Origin: Thalassospira profundimaris | Lineage (GTDB): Bacteria > Pseudomonadota > Alphaproteobacteria > Rhodospirillales > Thalassospiraceae | Direction of reading: 5' to 3' | Assembly: GCF_003326795.1 (NCBI RefSeq) | Contig: NZ_JPWI01000002.1 | Span: 124,001 to 188,000, forward strand | Length of the DNA: 64,000 bases | Program-made: the position numbers and the translations under genes | The notes under the pieces: generated by a model | Seen by the model: only the letters and a program-made list of their open reading frames with translations | What the model was told of the DNA's origin: nothing | The model's database searches: none | In this document: positions 19,008 to 27,325 of the stretch, piece by piece | Numbering within the stretch: the stretch's first letter is position 1 | How the letters are laid out: the number at the start of each line of letters is the position of its first letter

Positions 19008-20351
19008 ATGAACGTTGTCACATCGGGGAAACTCAACATCGCAGTCGTCGGTTCCGGCATTTCCGGTTTATCGGCCGCATGGCTATTGAGCCAGTCCCAC
19101 AACGTGACGCTTTATGAAAAGGATGACCGGCCCGGCGGGCATTCCAACACGGTTGATGCCGACCAGACGCCGGTCGATACGGGATTTATTGTCTATAACA
19201 CCCGCTGTTACCCGAACCTTTGTGCATTGTTTGACCATCTCGATGTCAAAACCGTACCAACCGACATGTCCTTTGCCGCGTCGATGGATGAAGGCGGGCT
19301 TGAATATGGTGGGGGTGACCTCAAATCCCTGTTTGCACAGAAACGCAATCTGTTTCGTCCGCGCTTCTGGAAGATGGTGCGCGACATCTTGCGCTTCTAC
19401 CGCGAGGCACCCGCCGCACTCGAAGACGGAACCGCCGAACATATAAGCCTTGGCGATTATTTGCGCGACAAACGCTATTCCAGGGCCTTCATCAATGATC
19501 ATCTTTTGCCGATGGGGGCTGCAATCTGGTCGACGCCGGTCGATACCATGATGGCTTATCCGTTGGCTGCCTTTGTCCGGTTCTGTCAGAACCACGGCCT
19601 GTTACAGATCAAGGATCGCCCGCAATGGCGTACCGTGGTTGGCGGATCGCGCGAATATGTAAAACGCATGACGGCGGGCATATCGGGCGGGGTGATGCTT
19701 GATCGGGCGCTTGCAAAGGTCGGACGCAATCCGGCGGGCGGGGCCTATGTCGAAGACCGGTATGGCAAGCGCGATCTTTATGATCACGTTGTGCTGGCCT
19801 GTCACGGTGACCAGGCACTTGGCCTTCAGGAAAATCCTGATGCGCGGGTCAAAGAATTGCTGTCGGCCTTTAAATATGAACGCAACCTTGCCATCTTGCA
19901 TAGTGACCAAAGCCTGATGCCGAAAAACGCGAAGGTCTGGTCAAGCTGGAACTATCTGGCCGAAGAACAGGATGGTGAACAAAAGGTCTGCGTTACCTAC
20001 TGGATGAACCGTTTGCAGCATCTCGATGACAGCACCCCGTTATTTGTCACCCTCAATCCGCCGCGCCATCCCCAAACCGGCAGCGTGATCCGCTCATTCC
20101 TGTATGACCATCCGCTCTTTGATGCCGGTGCGATGGCGGCCCAAAAGGATCTGTGGTCAATTCAGGGCGTCGACAATCTTTGGTATTGCGGCAGCTATTT
20201 CGGATATGGCTTCCACGAGGACGGACTTCAGTCGGGCTTGGCAGTGGCCGAGGCCCTTGGAAATGTTCGCCGTCCTTGGACTGTCGAAAATGAAAGCGGT
20301 CGCATCCATGTCCGCAACTCCGCGAAATCGCAATCGAGCGAGGCCGCATGA
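19008..20351 (+). CDS. FAD-dependent oxidoreductase (amine-oxidase fold)
   Basis: A 447-residue flavoprotein with the N-terminal dinucleotide motif VVGSGISGLSAAWLLSQ followed by LYEKDDRPGGHSNTV, and a C-terminal FAD block around NLWYCGSYFGYGFHEDGLQSG. It belongs to the NAD/FAD-binding, amine-oxidase-like group always found beside DUF1365 and a cyclopropane-synthase-like enzyme. A role in desaturating or oxidising membrane fatty acids is inferred from this neighbourhood, not shown. It is the first gene of a five-gene operon under a likely RpoE promoter; the next gene overlaps by 4 nt. Confidence 0.88.
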   Translation: MNVVTSGKLNIAVVGSGISGLSAAWLLSQSHNVTLYEKDDRPGGHSNTVDADQTPVDTGFIVYNTRCYPNLCALFDHLDVKTVPTDMSFAASMDEGGLEYGGGDLKSLFAQKRNLFRPRFWKMVRDILRFYREAPAALEDGTAEHISLGDYLRDKRYSRAFINDHLLPMGAAIWSTPVDTMMAYPLAAFVRFCQNHGLLQIKDRPQWRTVVGGSREYVKRMTAGISGGVMLDRALAKVGRNPAGGAYVEDRYGKRDLYDHVVLACHGDQALGLQENPDARVKELLSAFKYERNLAILHSDQSLMPKNAKVWSSWNYLAEEQDGEQKVCVTYWMNRLQHLDDSTPLFVTLNPPRHPQTGSVIRSFLYDHPLFDAGAMAAQKDLWSIQGVDNLWYCGSYFGYGFHEDGLQSGLAVAEALGNVRRPWTVENESGRIHVRNSAKSQSSEAA

Positions 20352-21184
20352 GCCAACCATCGCACAGCGCAAACTGGGCTTCGGCCCTGTATGAAGGGGT
20401 TGTAACCCATCATCGGCTGCGTCCGAAACGCCACAAGCTGCGTTATTCGGTGTTTTCCTTCCTGCTTGATCTTGATGAAATCGATGATTTGTCATCCCGG
20501 CTTCGGCTGTTTAGCCGCAACCGGTTCAATCTGTTTTCCTTCCATGATCGCGATCATGCCGACGGAGCAAATACAAATTTGCGCCACCGTATGGAAACAT
20601 TGTTGGGGCGTCATGGTTTGGGTGATTGTGCGCACAAAATCCGGTTGCTGTGCTATCCGCGGCTGCTTGGTTTCGTGTTCAATCCGTTGTCGGTCTATTT
20701 CTGTTATCGCGCCGACGCGACGATTGGTGCAGTCCTTTATGAGGTCTCGAACACCTTTGGTGACCGGCACAGCTACCTGATCCCGGTTGGGGAGCATGGC
20801 CTTGATGACAAAGGAGTTTTGCGCCAGTCCTGTGCCAAGGGGTTTTATGTTTCCCCCTTCATCGACATGGTGGCGGACTATCATTTCCGTATCCGTGTGC
20901 CCGGTGAAAATGTTGCGGTGACCATTCGTGAAACCGATGCCAAGGGCGCATTTCTAACAGCGGCATTCGTCGGTGATCGAAACGCACTTTCCGACCGTAA
21001 ACTGTTTGGAGCATTCATTCGCTACCCGCTTATGACCCTGAAGGTCGTCGCGGGTATCCACTGGGAGGCGCTTCATCTTTGGCGCAAGGGGATGACATTC
21101 CACAAACGACCGGCACCCCCGCAAGACGCGGTAACCTATGTGCTGGAAACCGGGACTGCAGCGGCCCAAGCAGGAAAGAGATAA
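20348..21184 (+). CDS. DUF1365 family protein
   Basis: A 278-residue protein of the DUF1365 family, recognisable from YEGVVTHHRLRPKRHKLRYSV-like opening, DLDEID, and the central LCYPRLLGFVFNPLSVYFCY and VSNTFGDRHSYL. The biochemical function is unknown. It nearly always stands between an FAD oxidoreductase and a Cfa-like methyltransferase, as here, so a part in fatty-acid modification is likely. It has no signal peptide. Its ATG overlaps the upstream stop and the next gene begins 5 nt after its end, so all three are probably made together. Confidence 0.88.
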   Translation: MSQPSHSANWASALYEGVVTHHRLRPKRHKLRYSVFSFLLDLDEIDDLSSRLRLFSRNRFNLFSFHDRDHADGANTNLRHRMETLLGRHGLGDCAHKIRLLCYPRLLGFVFNPLSVYFCYRADATIGAVLYEVSNTFGDRHSYLIPVGEHGLDDKGVLRQSCAKGFYVSPFIDMVADYHFRIRVPGENVAVTIRETDAKGAFLTAAFVGDRNALSDRKLFGAFIRYPLMTLKVVAGIHWEALHLWRKGMTFHKRPAPPQDAVTYVLETGTAAAQAGKR

Positions 21185-21189
21185 GAAAA

Positions 21190-22467
21190 ATGCCAGACCG
21201 CAACTCTTCGGCTTCAGAATTGTCTGTTTCAATGCGCGATCGTCTTGTGCCCTTGCTGGGCAGCATGACGGGAAATCGCAGCCTGTTGAAAGTCATGCTG
21301 CGCAGGGTTTTGTCGCATCTGCATTACGGCAGGCTGACCCTTGTTCTGCCCGATGGAGACAATCTTCATTTCGTCGGTAACCACGAAAATGATCTTCAGG
21401 CCGCGATCCATATCCATGACTGGAAAGCCATTCGCAAGCTTGCCACAGGTGGTGACGTCGCCTTTGCCGAGGCCTATATGGATGGCAGCTGGAGCAGCCC
21501 TGACATTACCCGGCTGATGCGGGTTGCGATGCTCAACGAGAATATCGTCCGGGCGCGTCTTGCCGGGGGGCTTTTGTCACGCACGATTGCGCGGATCGGG
21601 CATTTGCGTAATGCCAACACGCTCGAAGGATCAAGACGCAATATTTCCTATCACTATGATCTCGGTAACGATTTCTATGCTGGTTGGCTCGATCCCGGCA
21701 TGACCTATTCATCGGGATATTATCGCCATTCTGACATGACGCTTGAATCCGCACAGGCCGCAAAATATCAGCGTATCTGTGATCTGGCCGACTTGCAGCC
21801 GGGCGAAACGGTTCTTGAGGTCGGGTGCGGCTGGGGCGGATTTGCCGAACTGTCGGCTGGAAAATATCGCTGCAATGTGACCGGCCTGACATTGTCGGGC
21901 GAACAGCATGCCTATGCCCGTCGGCGTCTCCTGATGCAGGGGCTTAATGATCGCACCAACATTGTTCTGCGTGATTACCGTCATCAGGACGGACAGTTTG
22001 ACAAGATCGTTTCCATCGAGATGTTCGAAGCCGTCGGTGAAGAACACTGGCCGACCTATTTCGAAATAATCCGCAAGTGTCTGCGTCCCGGTGGCCGGGC
22101 TGTATTGCAGATCATCACCATTGACGATGAACGGTTTGAAACCTATCGCAAGGGTGCCGATTTCATTCAGCGTTACATCTTCCCCGGTGGCATGTTGCCA
22201 TCGCCAACAGCCCTTGCTGCGGCGGTCAGTGACGCGGGGCTCAAGCTGCAGCATAGTGAATTCTTCGGCAAATCCTATGCCCGTACGCTGGGCGAATGGC
22301 AGCGCCGGTTCCAGCATGGCTGGGATACAATTGCCAAACAGGGATTTGATCCGCGCTTCAAACGCATGTGGGAATATTATCTCGCCTATTGCGAAACCGG
22401 GTTTGAGTGCGGCTCGATCGATGTGGGTCTGTTCGTTATTGAACATCCCAACGATGCCCCAGCCTGA
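21190..22467 (+). CDS. Cyclopropane-fatty-acid synthase-like methyltransferase
   Basis: Transfers a carbon from S-adenosylmethionine to the double bond of fatty acids in membrane phospholipids. The 425-residue protein has the SAM motif LEVGCGWGGFAE, and family blocks SYHYDLGNDFYAGWLDPGMT, YSSGYY and FDKIVSIEMFEAVGEEHW. Singlet-oxygen regulons of Rhodobacter carry such an enzyme (annotated cyclopropane synthase, and in furan fatty acid work a methyltransferase that adds a methyl branch), so either product is possible. The ATG at 21190 has AGGAAAGAG upstream; the frame is open 37 codons more, inside the DUF1365 gene. Confidence 0.92.
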   Translation: MPDRNSSASELSVSMRDRLVPLLGSMTGNRSLLKVMLRRVLSHLHYGRLTLVLPDGDNLHFVGNHENDLQAAIHIHDWKAIRKLATGGDVAFAEAYMDGSWSSPDITRLMRVAMLNENIVRARLAGGLLSRTIARIGHLRNANTLEGSRRNISYHYDLGNDFYAGWLDPGMTYSSGYYRHSDMTLESAQAAKYQRICDLADLQPGETVLEVGCGWGGFAELSAGKYRCNVTGLTLSGEQHAYARRRLLMQGLNDRTNIVLRDYRHQDGQFDKIVSIEMFEAVGEEHWPTYFEIIRKCLRPGGRAVLQIITIDDERFETYRKGADFIQRYIFPGGMLPSPTALAAAVSDAGLKLQHSEFFGKSYARTLGEWQRRFQHGWDTIAKQGFDPRFKRMWEYYLAYCETGFECGSIDVGLFVIEHPNDAPA

Positions 22468-23788
22468 TATTTCCCGTCACACGGCAATCTTTTATGCCCT
22501 TCCGGCGATGGCGGCCGCCGTGCCGACCATCCCGGCCTATGTATTATTGCCCAGCTACTATGGTGATGATCTCGGTCTTGGTCTTGCCATCACGGGTGCG
22601 GTGCTTTTGCTGGTGCGGGTAATTGATATGGCAACCGATCCGCTGATCGGCTGGTTATCTGATGTCACGGGCAGGCGCAAAATCTGGGTCGGTTTCGGGG
22701 CCGTGCTTGCCGGTATCGGATTATGGTATCTGTTCACGCCACCCGACGTTCCGGATGCGATTTATCTTTTTGTCTGGGCCAGTGTCCTGTTTCTGGGATG
22801 GACCCTTTTTCAGGTGCCCTATCTGGCCTGGGGGGCGGACCTGTCTGGCGATTACAAGACCCGAACATCTCTGACGGCCCTACGTGAAGGGGCGGGGTTG
22901 ATTGGTATCGTTCTGGCCGGTGGTATTCCGGTTCTGATCCATGCAACGGATCGCGCTGATGAAATCAGGATGCTTGCGGTCGTCACACTTGTTTTGGGTG
23001 CCGTTTTTGTCGCACTTCTGATCTGGCAGGTGCCTGATCCTGTTGCGCAACGTAAACGTCCAAAATCTATTGCCATGGGAAGTCCAACAGTTGCCATCCG
23101 TCTTGGATTGCGCAGCTTGCGCGATAATCGGCTTTTTGTGCGGTTGCTTGCAGCCTGGATGATCAATGGTCTTGCTGCCGGGTTGCCAGCGGTGTGTTTC
23201 CCGCTTTTCGTGCGCTATTATCTGCAACTTGATCAAGGCACGGAAAACGTTCTGATCCTGCTGTATTTCCTTGCGGCAATCATCGCCATTCCGCTTTGGG
23301 CTTTTCTGTCGGCCCGGCTTGGAAAGCATCGTGTCTGGTGCCTTGCGATGGCAATCGCGATCATTGCCTTTGGCTTTGTGCCGTTCCTTTCGGTTGGGGA
23401 TGCGGTCGGGTTCGGGGTGATCTGTCTTGTGACAGGTGCGGCACTGGGGGCTGATCTTGCCCTGCCACCGGCCATTCAGGCCGATGTGGATGACTGGGAT
23501 CATTACCGTTTTGGGACGCGACGGACCGCATTGCTTTTTGCCCTTTGGAACATGACCAACAAGCTTGCCATGGCGCTTGCCGCCGGGATTGCTTTGCCAA
23601 TTCTGGGGGCATTTGGACTAACGGATGACGCGGGGCAAAAAAGCGGCGCATTGGTGGTGCTTGTTTTGATCTATGCGGTCATCCCCATCGTACTGAAATC
23701 AGGAGCAATCGGGATGATGTGGCGCTTTCCTTTGGGGGCATCGCATCAGATTGCAATATGTCGGCGCCTGTCACGCCGCACTGTTTGA
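22454..23788 (+). CDS. GPH-type MFS symporter
   Basis: A 444-residue carrier of the glycoside-pentoside-hexuronide cation symporter group (MFS_2), with about 12 membrane segments and the marker DMATDPLIGWLSDVTGRRK. Its ATG lies 14 nt inside the methyltransferase gene. The same family member accompanies the RpoE-controlled lipid genes in Rhodobacter. Given its neighbours it may move a lipid or lipid precursor and not a sugar, but this is inference. The open frame extends far upstream in the methyltransferase gene and is not used. Confidence 0.85.
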   Translation: MPQPDISRHTAIFYALPAMAAAVPTIPAYVLLPSYYGDDLGLGLAITGAVLLLVRVIDMATDPLIGWLSDVTGRRKIWVGFGAVLAGIGLWYLFTPPDVPDAIYLFVWASVLFLGWTLFQVPYLAWGADLSGDYKTRTSLTALREGAGLIGIVLAGGIPVLIHATDRADEIRMLAVVTLVLGAVFVALLIWQVPDPVAQRKRPKSIAMGSPTVAIRLGLRSLRDNRLFVRLLAAWMINGLAAGLPAVCFPLFVRYYLQLDQGTENVLILLYFLAAIIAIPLWAFLSARLGKHRVWCLAMAIAIIAFGFVPFLSVGDAVGFGVICLVTGAALGADLALPPAIQADVDDWDHYRFGTRRTALLFALWNMTNKLAMALAAGIALPILGAFGLTDDAGQKSGALVVLVLIYAVIPIVLKSGAIGMMWRFPLGASHQIAICRRLSRRTV

Positions 23789-23818
23789 TCTTGGGGCCAG
23801 ATAGTCAGGAGCAAGTTC

Positions 23819-24367
23819 GTGCTGCGTAAAACAATCGCGTTGTGTTTGTTGTTGCTTGTAACCGGATGTGGGTCAATGAAACCGCAGGATTTTGCGCAAA
23901 AAGAACCCGTCTTCGATGTATTCGATTATTTCGAAGGCAGCAGCCGCGCTTGGGGAATATTTGAAGATCGATTTGGCAAATTGCGTCGTCAGTTTACCGT
24001 TGATATCACCGGGACAGTGACGGACGGTGTTCTGACTCTCCAGGAAGATTTTTTGTATGACGATGGCGAAACGGATCGTCGGGTCTGGGTGATCACCAAA
24101 TTGGCGGATCACACCTATGAGGGCCGCGCAGATGACGTTATCGGTACTGCCATCGGAAGCCAGTATGGCAATGCCTTGAACTGGACATATGACATGGATC
24201 TCAAGGTCGGGGATGGTACCTGGCGGGTCAGTTTCAATGACTGGATGTTCCTGCAACCGGACGGGGTTCTGGTTAATCGTGCGCGGGTCAAGAAGTGGGG
24301 TTTGGAAATCGGCGAAGTGACTTTGTTCTTCAGAAAGCCGCAACACGTCGCGCAAGCTGCCGAATAA
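23819..24367 (+). CDS. DUF3833 lipoprotein
   Basis: A 182-residue predicted lipoprotein: signal peptide with lipobox LVTGC, then a beta-rich domain of the DUF3833 family (FDVFDYFEGSSRAWGIFEDRFG and later WTYDMDLKVGDGTWRVSFNDW). The function is unknown, although the fold resembles lipocalin-like lipid binders. The start is a GTG with AGGAG 8 nt before it. It is the last gene of the + strand operon, and its last 38 nt overlap the end of the convergent NTF2-like gene. Confidence 0.82.
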   Translation: MLRKTIALCLLLLVTGCGSMKPQDFAQKEPVFDVFDYFEGSSRAWGIFEDRFGKLRRQFTVDITGTVTDGVLTLQEDFLYDDGETDRRVWVITKLADHTYEGRADDVIGTAIGSQYGNALNWTYDMDLKVGDGTWRVSFNDWMFLQPDGVLVNRARVKKWGLEIGEVTLFFRKPQHVAQAAE

Positions 24368-24776
24368 TCCATCCAAGGACAGGCAGCTTGCCATAAAAAT
24401 GCTGGCCCGAATCCCAGTAATCAATATGGGATTCGAGAAGGCTGCCATCCTGATTAAAGCTGACTTCGGTCATGCCGGTGAATTCCCACAAACCGATGAC
24501 CGGGATTTTTGCGCTAAATTGCCAGCGCAGGAACCCCAGATCACCGTCAAGCGCTTCATGGGTAACCACAAAATTCGGGTGTTGGGTTTCGCGGAACGTT
24601 TTGCCCAGATAGGCACACACATTATCTGGCCCGTGCAATGTGGTGAAGGGATCGGAAAACGTAAAATCCTCCGTCACCATGCTCGACAATTCATCGACCG
24701 TATCAGGCGACAGGTTTTCAAAATAGGCGCCATAGGCAGCCAGCAAATGACGTTTCCTGTTTGCGATCTCGTTCAT
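24330..24776 (-). CDS. NTF2/SnoaL-like protein
   Basis: A 148-residue protein of the NTF2-like superfamily (SnoaL-like): a helix-rich start (YGAYFENLSPDTVDELSSM), FTFSDPFTTLHG and a beta sheet with WEFTGMTEVSFNQDG. It has no signal peptide. It is commonly encoded beside SDR and DUF1365/Cfa genes in RpoE-ChrR islands. Ligand and reaction are unknown. Its ATG overlaps the SDR stop by 4 nt, and its 3' end overlaps the convergent DUF3833 gene. Confidence 0.78.
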   Translation of the reverse strand: MNEIANRKRHLLAAYGAYFENLSPDTVDELSSMVTEDFTFSDPFTTLHGPDNVCAYLGKTFRETQHPNFVVTHEALDGDLGFLRWQFSAKIPVIGLWEFTGMTEVSFNQDGSLLESHIDYWDSGQHFYGKLPVLGWIIRQLARRVAAF

Positions 24777-25540
24777 GCCTTCACCAGTTTGCGCATCAGT
24801 TTGAAAAACAGCCCATAAGGTAGAATTCGCGTCAGTTTCAGTTGTCGGACAAAGGGCGGTGGAAAGGCAATTTCGAAATCATTGCTTTTGCACAAATCCC
24901 GATACATGAAGTTTGCCGCCTGCTCGGGTGTTAGCAAATAGGGCATCTCGAAATCATTCTTGTCTGTAAGGCGCGTTTTGACAAATCCCGGATTGATCAC
25001 GCGCAGTAAAACGCCAGTTCCTGTCAGTTCGGTATGAAGCGTCTCACACAGATTGATAAGTGCAGCCTTGGTCGGGCCATAGGCCGCAGCATTTGGCAAT
25101 CCGCGATATCCTGCAACCGAGGCAACCACGGCAATTTCACCCGACTTGCGCACCCGCATGCGGGCCAAAAGCGGCTCCAGACAATTGACGATTCCCATAT
25201 AGTTGGTGTCGATATGGCTTCGAATGGTTTCTGCTGAGAACCCCGAAACCTTCATCGGGGAATAGATCCCGGCCGCCAGAACAACCAGATCAGGCAGGCC
25301 AAATTGCTGTTCGATGGTGTTAAGGGCGGTTTTAACCGCATTCGGATCGGTAACATCAATCGATACGGGGGTAATGCCGGGCATTTCGGTCGCCAAATCA
25401 CGCAATTTGTCCGAATTTCGTGCCGAAATGATGATGTTTTGGCCGTCTGATGTCGGTTCATCATGGAATTTACGGGCCAATGCGGCACCAATCCCTGCTG
25501 ATGCCCCGACAATCCAGATGGTCTTGAACGACTTGGTCAT
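24773..25540 (-). CDS. Short-chain dehydrogenase/reductase
   Basis: An NAD(P)-dependent oxidoreductase of 255 residues. Cofactor motif GASAGIGAALA, the NAG-like LAAGIYSP, catalytic Ser in VASVAGYRG and the YGPTK pair (Tyr and Lys) are all present, so the enzyme should be active. The likely substrate is a fatty acyl or related lipid aldehyde or ketone, judging by the neighbours only. It overlaps the genes on both sides by 4 nt, which fixes its start at 25540 and shows a three-gene operon. Confidence 0.9.
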   Translation of the reverse strand: MTKSFKTIWIVGASAGIGAALARKFHDEPTSDGQNIIISARNSDKLRDLATEMPGITPVSIDVTDPNAVKTALNTIEQQFGLPDLVVLAAGIYSPMKVSGFSAETIRSHIDTNYMGIVNCLEPLLARMRVRKSGEIAVVASVAGYRGLPNAAAYGPTKAALINLCETLHTELTGTGVLLRVINPGFVKTRLTDKNDFEMPYLLTPEQAANFMYRDLCKSNDFEIAFPPPFVRQLKLTRILPYGLFFKLMRKLVKA

Positions 25541-26385
25541 CCCTGATCCTTTCGGGCGGTCCGGGTCTGGCAATTCATGCAGCGATAGGTGATGGTTGAA
25601 CCATCGCGCGCCTTGAATTGCAATCCGACCCAGCGACCCTGATGGTCGTACCAGGCATTGGTTTCAAGCTCACCGTCATAGGTAAACTCCGTTGCCTGAA
25701 TCGTCCCGTTTGTTGTGCGCAGCATTTCGCTGCCATATGGTGTGATATCGACCGCGTTTGCCTTGCCCGTGATGGTATTGAGCACCGACTTCCCGGCCAG
25801 AACCCCGCAATGCCAGTGATCGGTCGGGAAAATTCCCGCCGGCACTGTTTGTATCCCGTCGGGACCATCGACAATCAGCCGGTCCTGATCACGGGTTGCA
25901 CGAACCGATGTTTTCTTGCCATCGTCATCAACAGTGACAGACAGCCTGGTCAATTGATTGCCCTGCCACATGCTTTCGGACCGATAGGCAAAGCTATAGG
26001 CGTTAAAGCCAAGGAAACTGATATCGATATTGCTTTGGGCAATGACCTGAAGTCCGTCACGGCCCTGATTGAAGGTCACACTATGGCGCCCGACTGGGGC
26101 ATCATTGCGGCGGATCTGGAATTGCAGTTCAGGACCATACCGTTTTACCGGATCAAACCCGCGACAGGTATCGGGACGCTCGAACGCATCTGAAAGTGCG
26201 ACACTACGCAACCGATCATTTTCCCGTGCCGCAGATGGCGTTGCTGCTGGATTTTCCGCATCTTTTTGCGTTAGCGGACTGGCTTGCGATGCAGGCAGCA
26301 TGGCAAAGCCCGCAGCACCAATCAGGCTTGCCGCGAAAAGGGCGGATCGAACAGGCTTGGGAATCTGGTCCATTGTCTGGTCCAT
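25537..26385 (-). CDS. DUF6134-like periplasmic protein
   Basis: A 282-residue protein with an N-terminal signal segment (about residues 12-35), a disordered linker and a beta-rich domain. It resembles the DUF6134/DUF3108-type proteins (FQIRRNDAPVGRHSVTF, then FAYRSESMWQGNQLTRL and WVGLQFKARDGSTITYRC). It ends with the short CMNCQTR motif, two cysteines that might bind metal or form a disulfide. Function unknown. First gene of the - strand operon with SDR and NTF2-like genes, behind a good RpoE-type promoter. Confidence 0.7.
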   Translation of the reverse strand: MDQTMDQIPKPVRSALFAASLIGAAGFAMLPASQASPLTQKDAENPAATPSAARENDRLRSVALSDAFERPDTCRGFDPVKRYGPELQFQIRRNDAPVGRHSVTFNQGRDGLQVIAQSNIDISFLGFNAYSFAYRSESMWQGNQLTRLSVTVDDDGKKTSVRATRDQDRLIVDGPDGIQTVPAGIFPTDHWHCGVLAGKSVLNTITGKANAVDITPYGSEMLRTTNGTIQATEFTYDGELETNAWYDHQGRWVGLQFKARDGSTITYRCMNCQTRTARKDQG

Positions 26386-26440
26386 TGTTTGGGCATTCCG
26401 GGTTGCATCGATACGGGTTGAACAACGGGTTGTATGTTCT

Positions 26441-26469
26441 TGTTACGAAGAATGCTGATCGCCGGATCA
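26441..26469 (-). promoter_or_regulatory. RpoE-type promoter of the DUF6134-SDR-NTF2 operon
   Basis: On the - strand TGATCC (26469-26464), an exact 18-nt spacer and TAACA (26445-26441), about 50 nt before the ATG at 26385. It has the same spacing and -35 box as the rpoE promoter 7.6 kb away, linking this operon to the regulon. Confidence 0.82.
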
Positions 26470-26521
26470 AACGTCATCGGCATTGCCGGGGGCCGTCCGA
26501 TGGGGTAAAGCAGGGGCTTAC

Positions 26522-27325
26522 ATGAAAGGCCAAGCCATGCCCCATCCAATTGCCGAAGACCTCATCGCGCATGTCCTGCATCGCGATTCAAATGTCATCG
26601 TTTTGAACAAGCCGCCGGGACTGGCGTCGCATGGCGGGCCAAAGACCTATTTTCATGTTGATGCCTATCTGCCGGATCTGAAATTCGGCATTCAGTCTGA
26701 ACCGACTTTGGCGCATCGTCTTGACCGTGATACGGCGGGCTGCCTTTTGCTGTGCCGTCATCCGAAATCGTCCAAGAAAATCACCCGCCTGTTTACCGAA
26801 AAGAAAATCGGCAAAACCTATTGGGCGATTGTGCGTGGTGCGATGGAGGACGATCACGGTTTCATTGATGCGCCGATTGGCAAAACCAATGATGAAAGCG
26901 GCTGGCAAATGGTTGTCCACGAAGATGGACAGCCTTCAAAGACCGAATACAAGGTACTGGGACGCGGCAAGGATGCCGATGGTCAGGACATTACATGGCT
27001 CGAACTCGTCCCGCATACCGGACGGACCCATCAGTTGCGTGTTCATCTTGATCATATCGGGCATCCGGTGGTCGGGGATCCGTTCTATGGGCGCGGGGAT
27101 GAACCGCCGATCTTCGGCGCGCCGCCGACCCTGATGCTGTTATCGCGTCAGATCATCGTGCCGTTCCATGCTGATCGCGACCCGGTCGTGGTTGATGCCC
27201 CGCCGCCCGAATTGATGCGGGCCGGGCTTTCAGCCTGTGGTTATGACGGGGATTATGCCGCGCATGCGAGCTCAATTGATGCTCAATATACCGGCGATGA
27301 TAGCGATGCTGAAGGCGGAGAGTAA
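26522..27325 (+). CDS. RluA-family pseudouridine synthase
   Basis: Isomerises uridine in rRNA or tRNA. The catalytic Asp is in AHRLDRDTAGCLLL, and the PHTGRTHQLRVHLDHIGHPVVGDPFYG block is diagnostic for the RluA family. No S4 domain precedes it (267 residues), which favours the RluA/TruC-like subgroup over RluC/D. AGGGG 6 nt before the ATG at 26522 supports the start. The last 54 nt overlap the end of the convergent AEC carrier gene, and the C-terminal tail is acidic. Confidence 0.9.
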   Translation: MKGQAMPHPIAEDLIAHVLHRDSNVIVLNKPPGLASHGGPKTYFHVDAYLPDLKFGIQSEPTLAHRLDRDTAGCLLLCRHPKSSKKITRLFTEKKIGKTYWAIVRGAMEDDHGFIDAPIGKTNDESGWQMVVHEDGQPSKTEYKVLGRGKDADGQDITWLELVPHTGRTHQLRVHLDHIGHPVVGDPFYGRGDEPPIFGAPPTLMLLSRQIIVPFHADRDPVVVDAPPPELMRAGLSACGYDGDYAAHASSIDAQYTGDDSDAEGGE

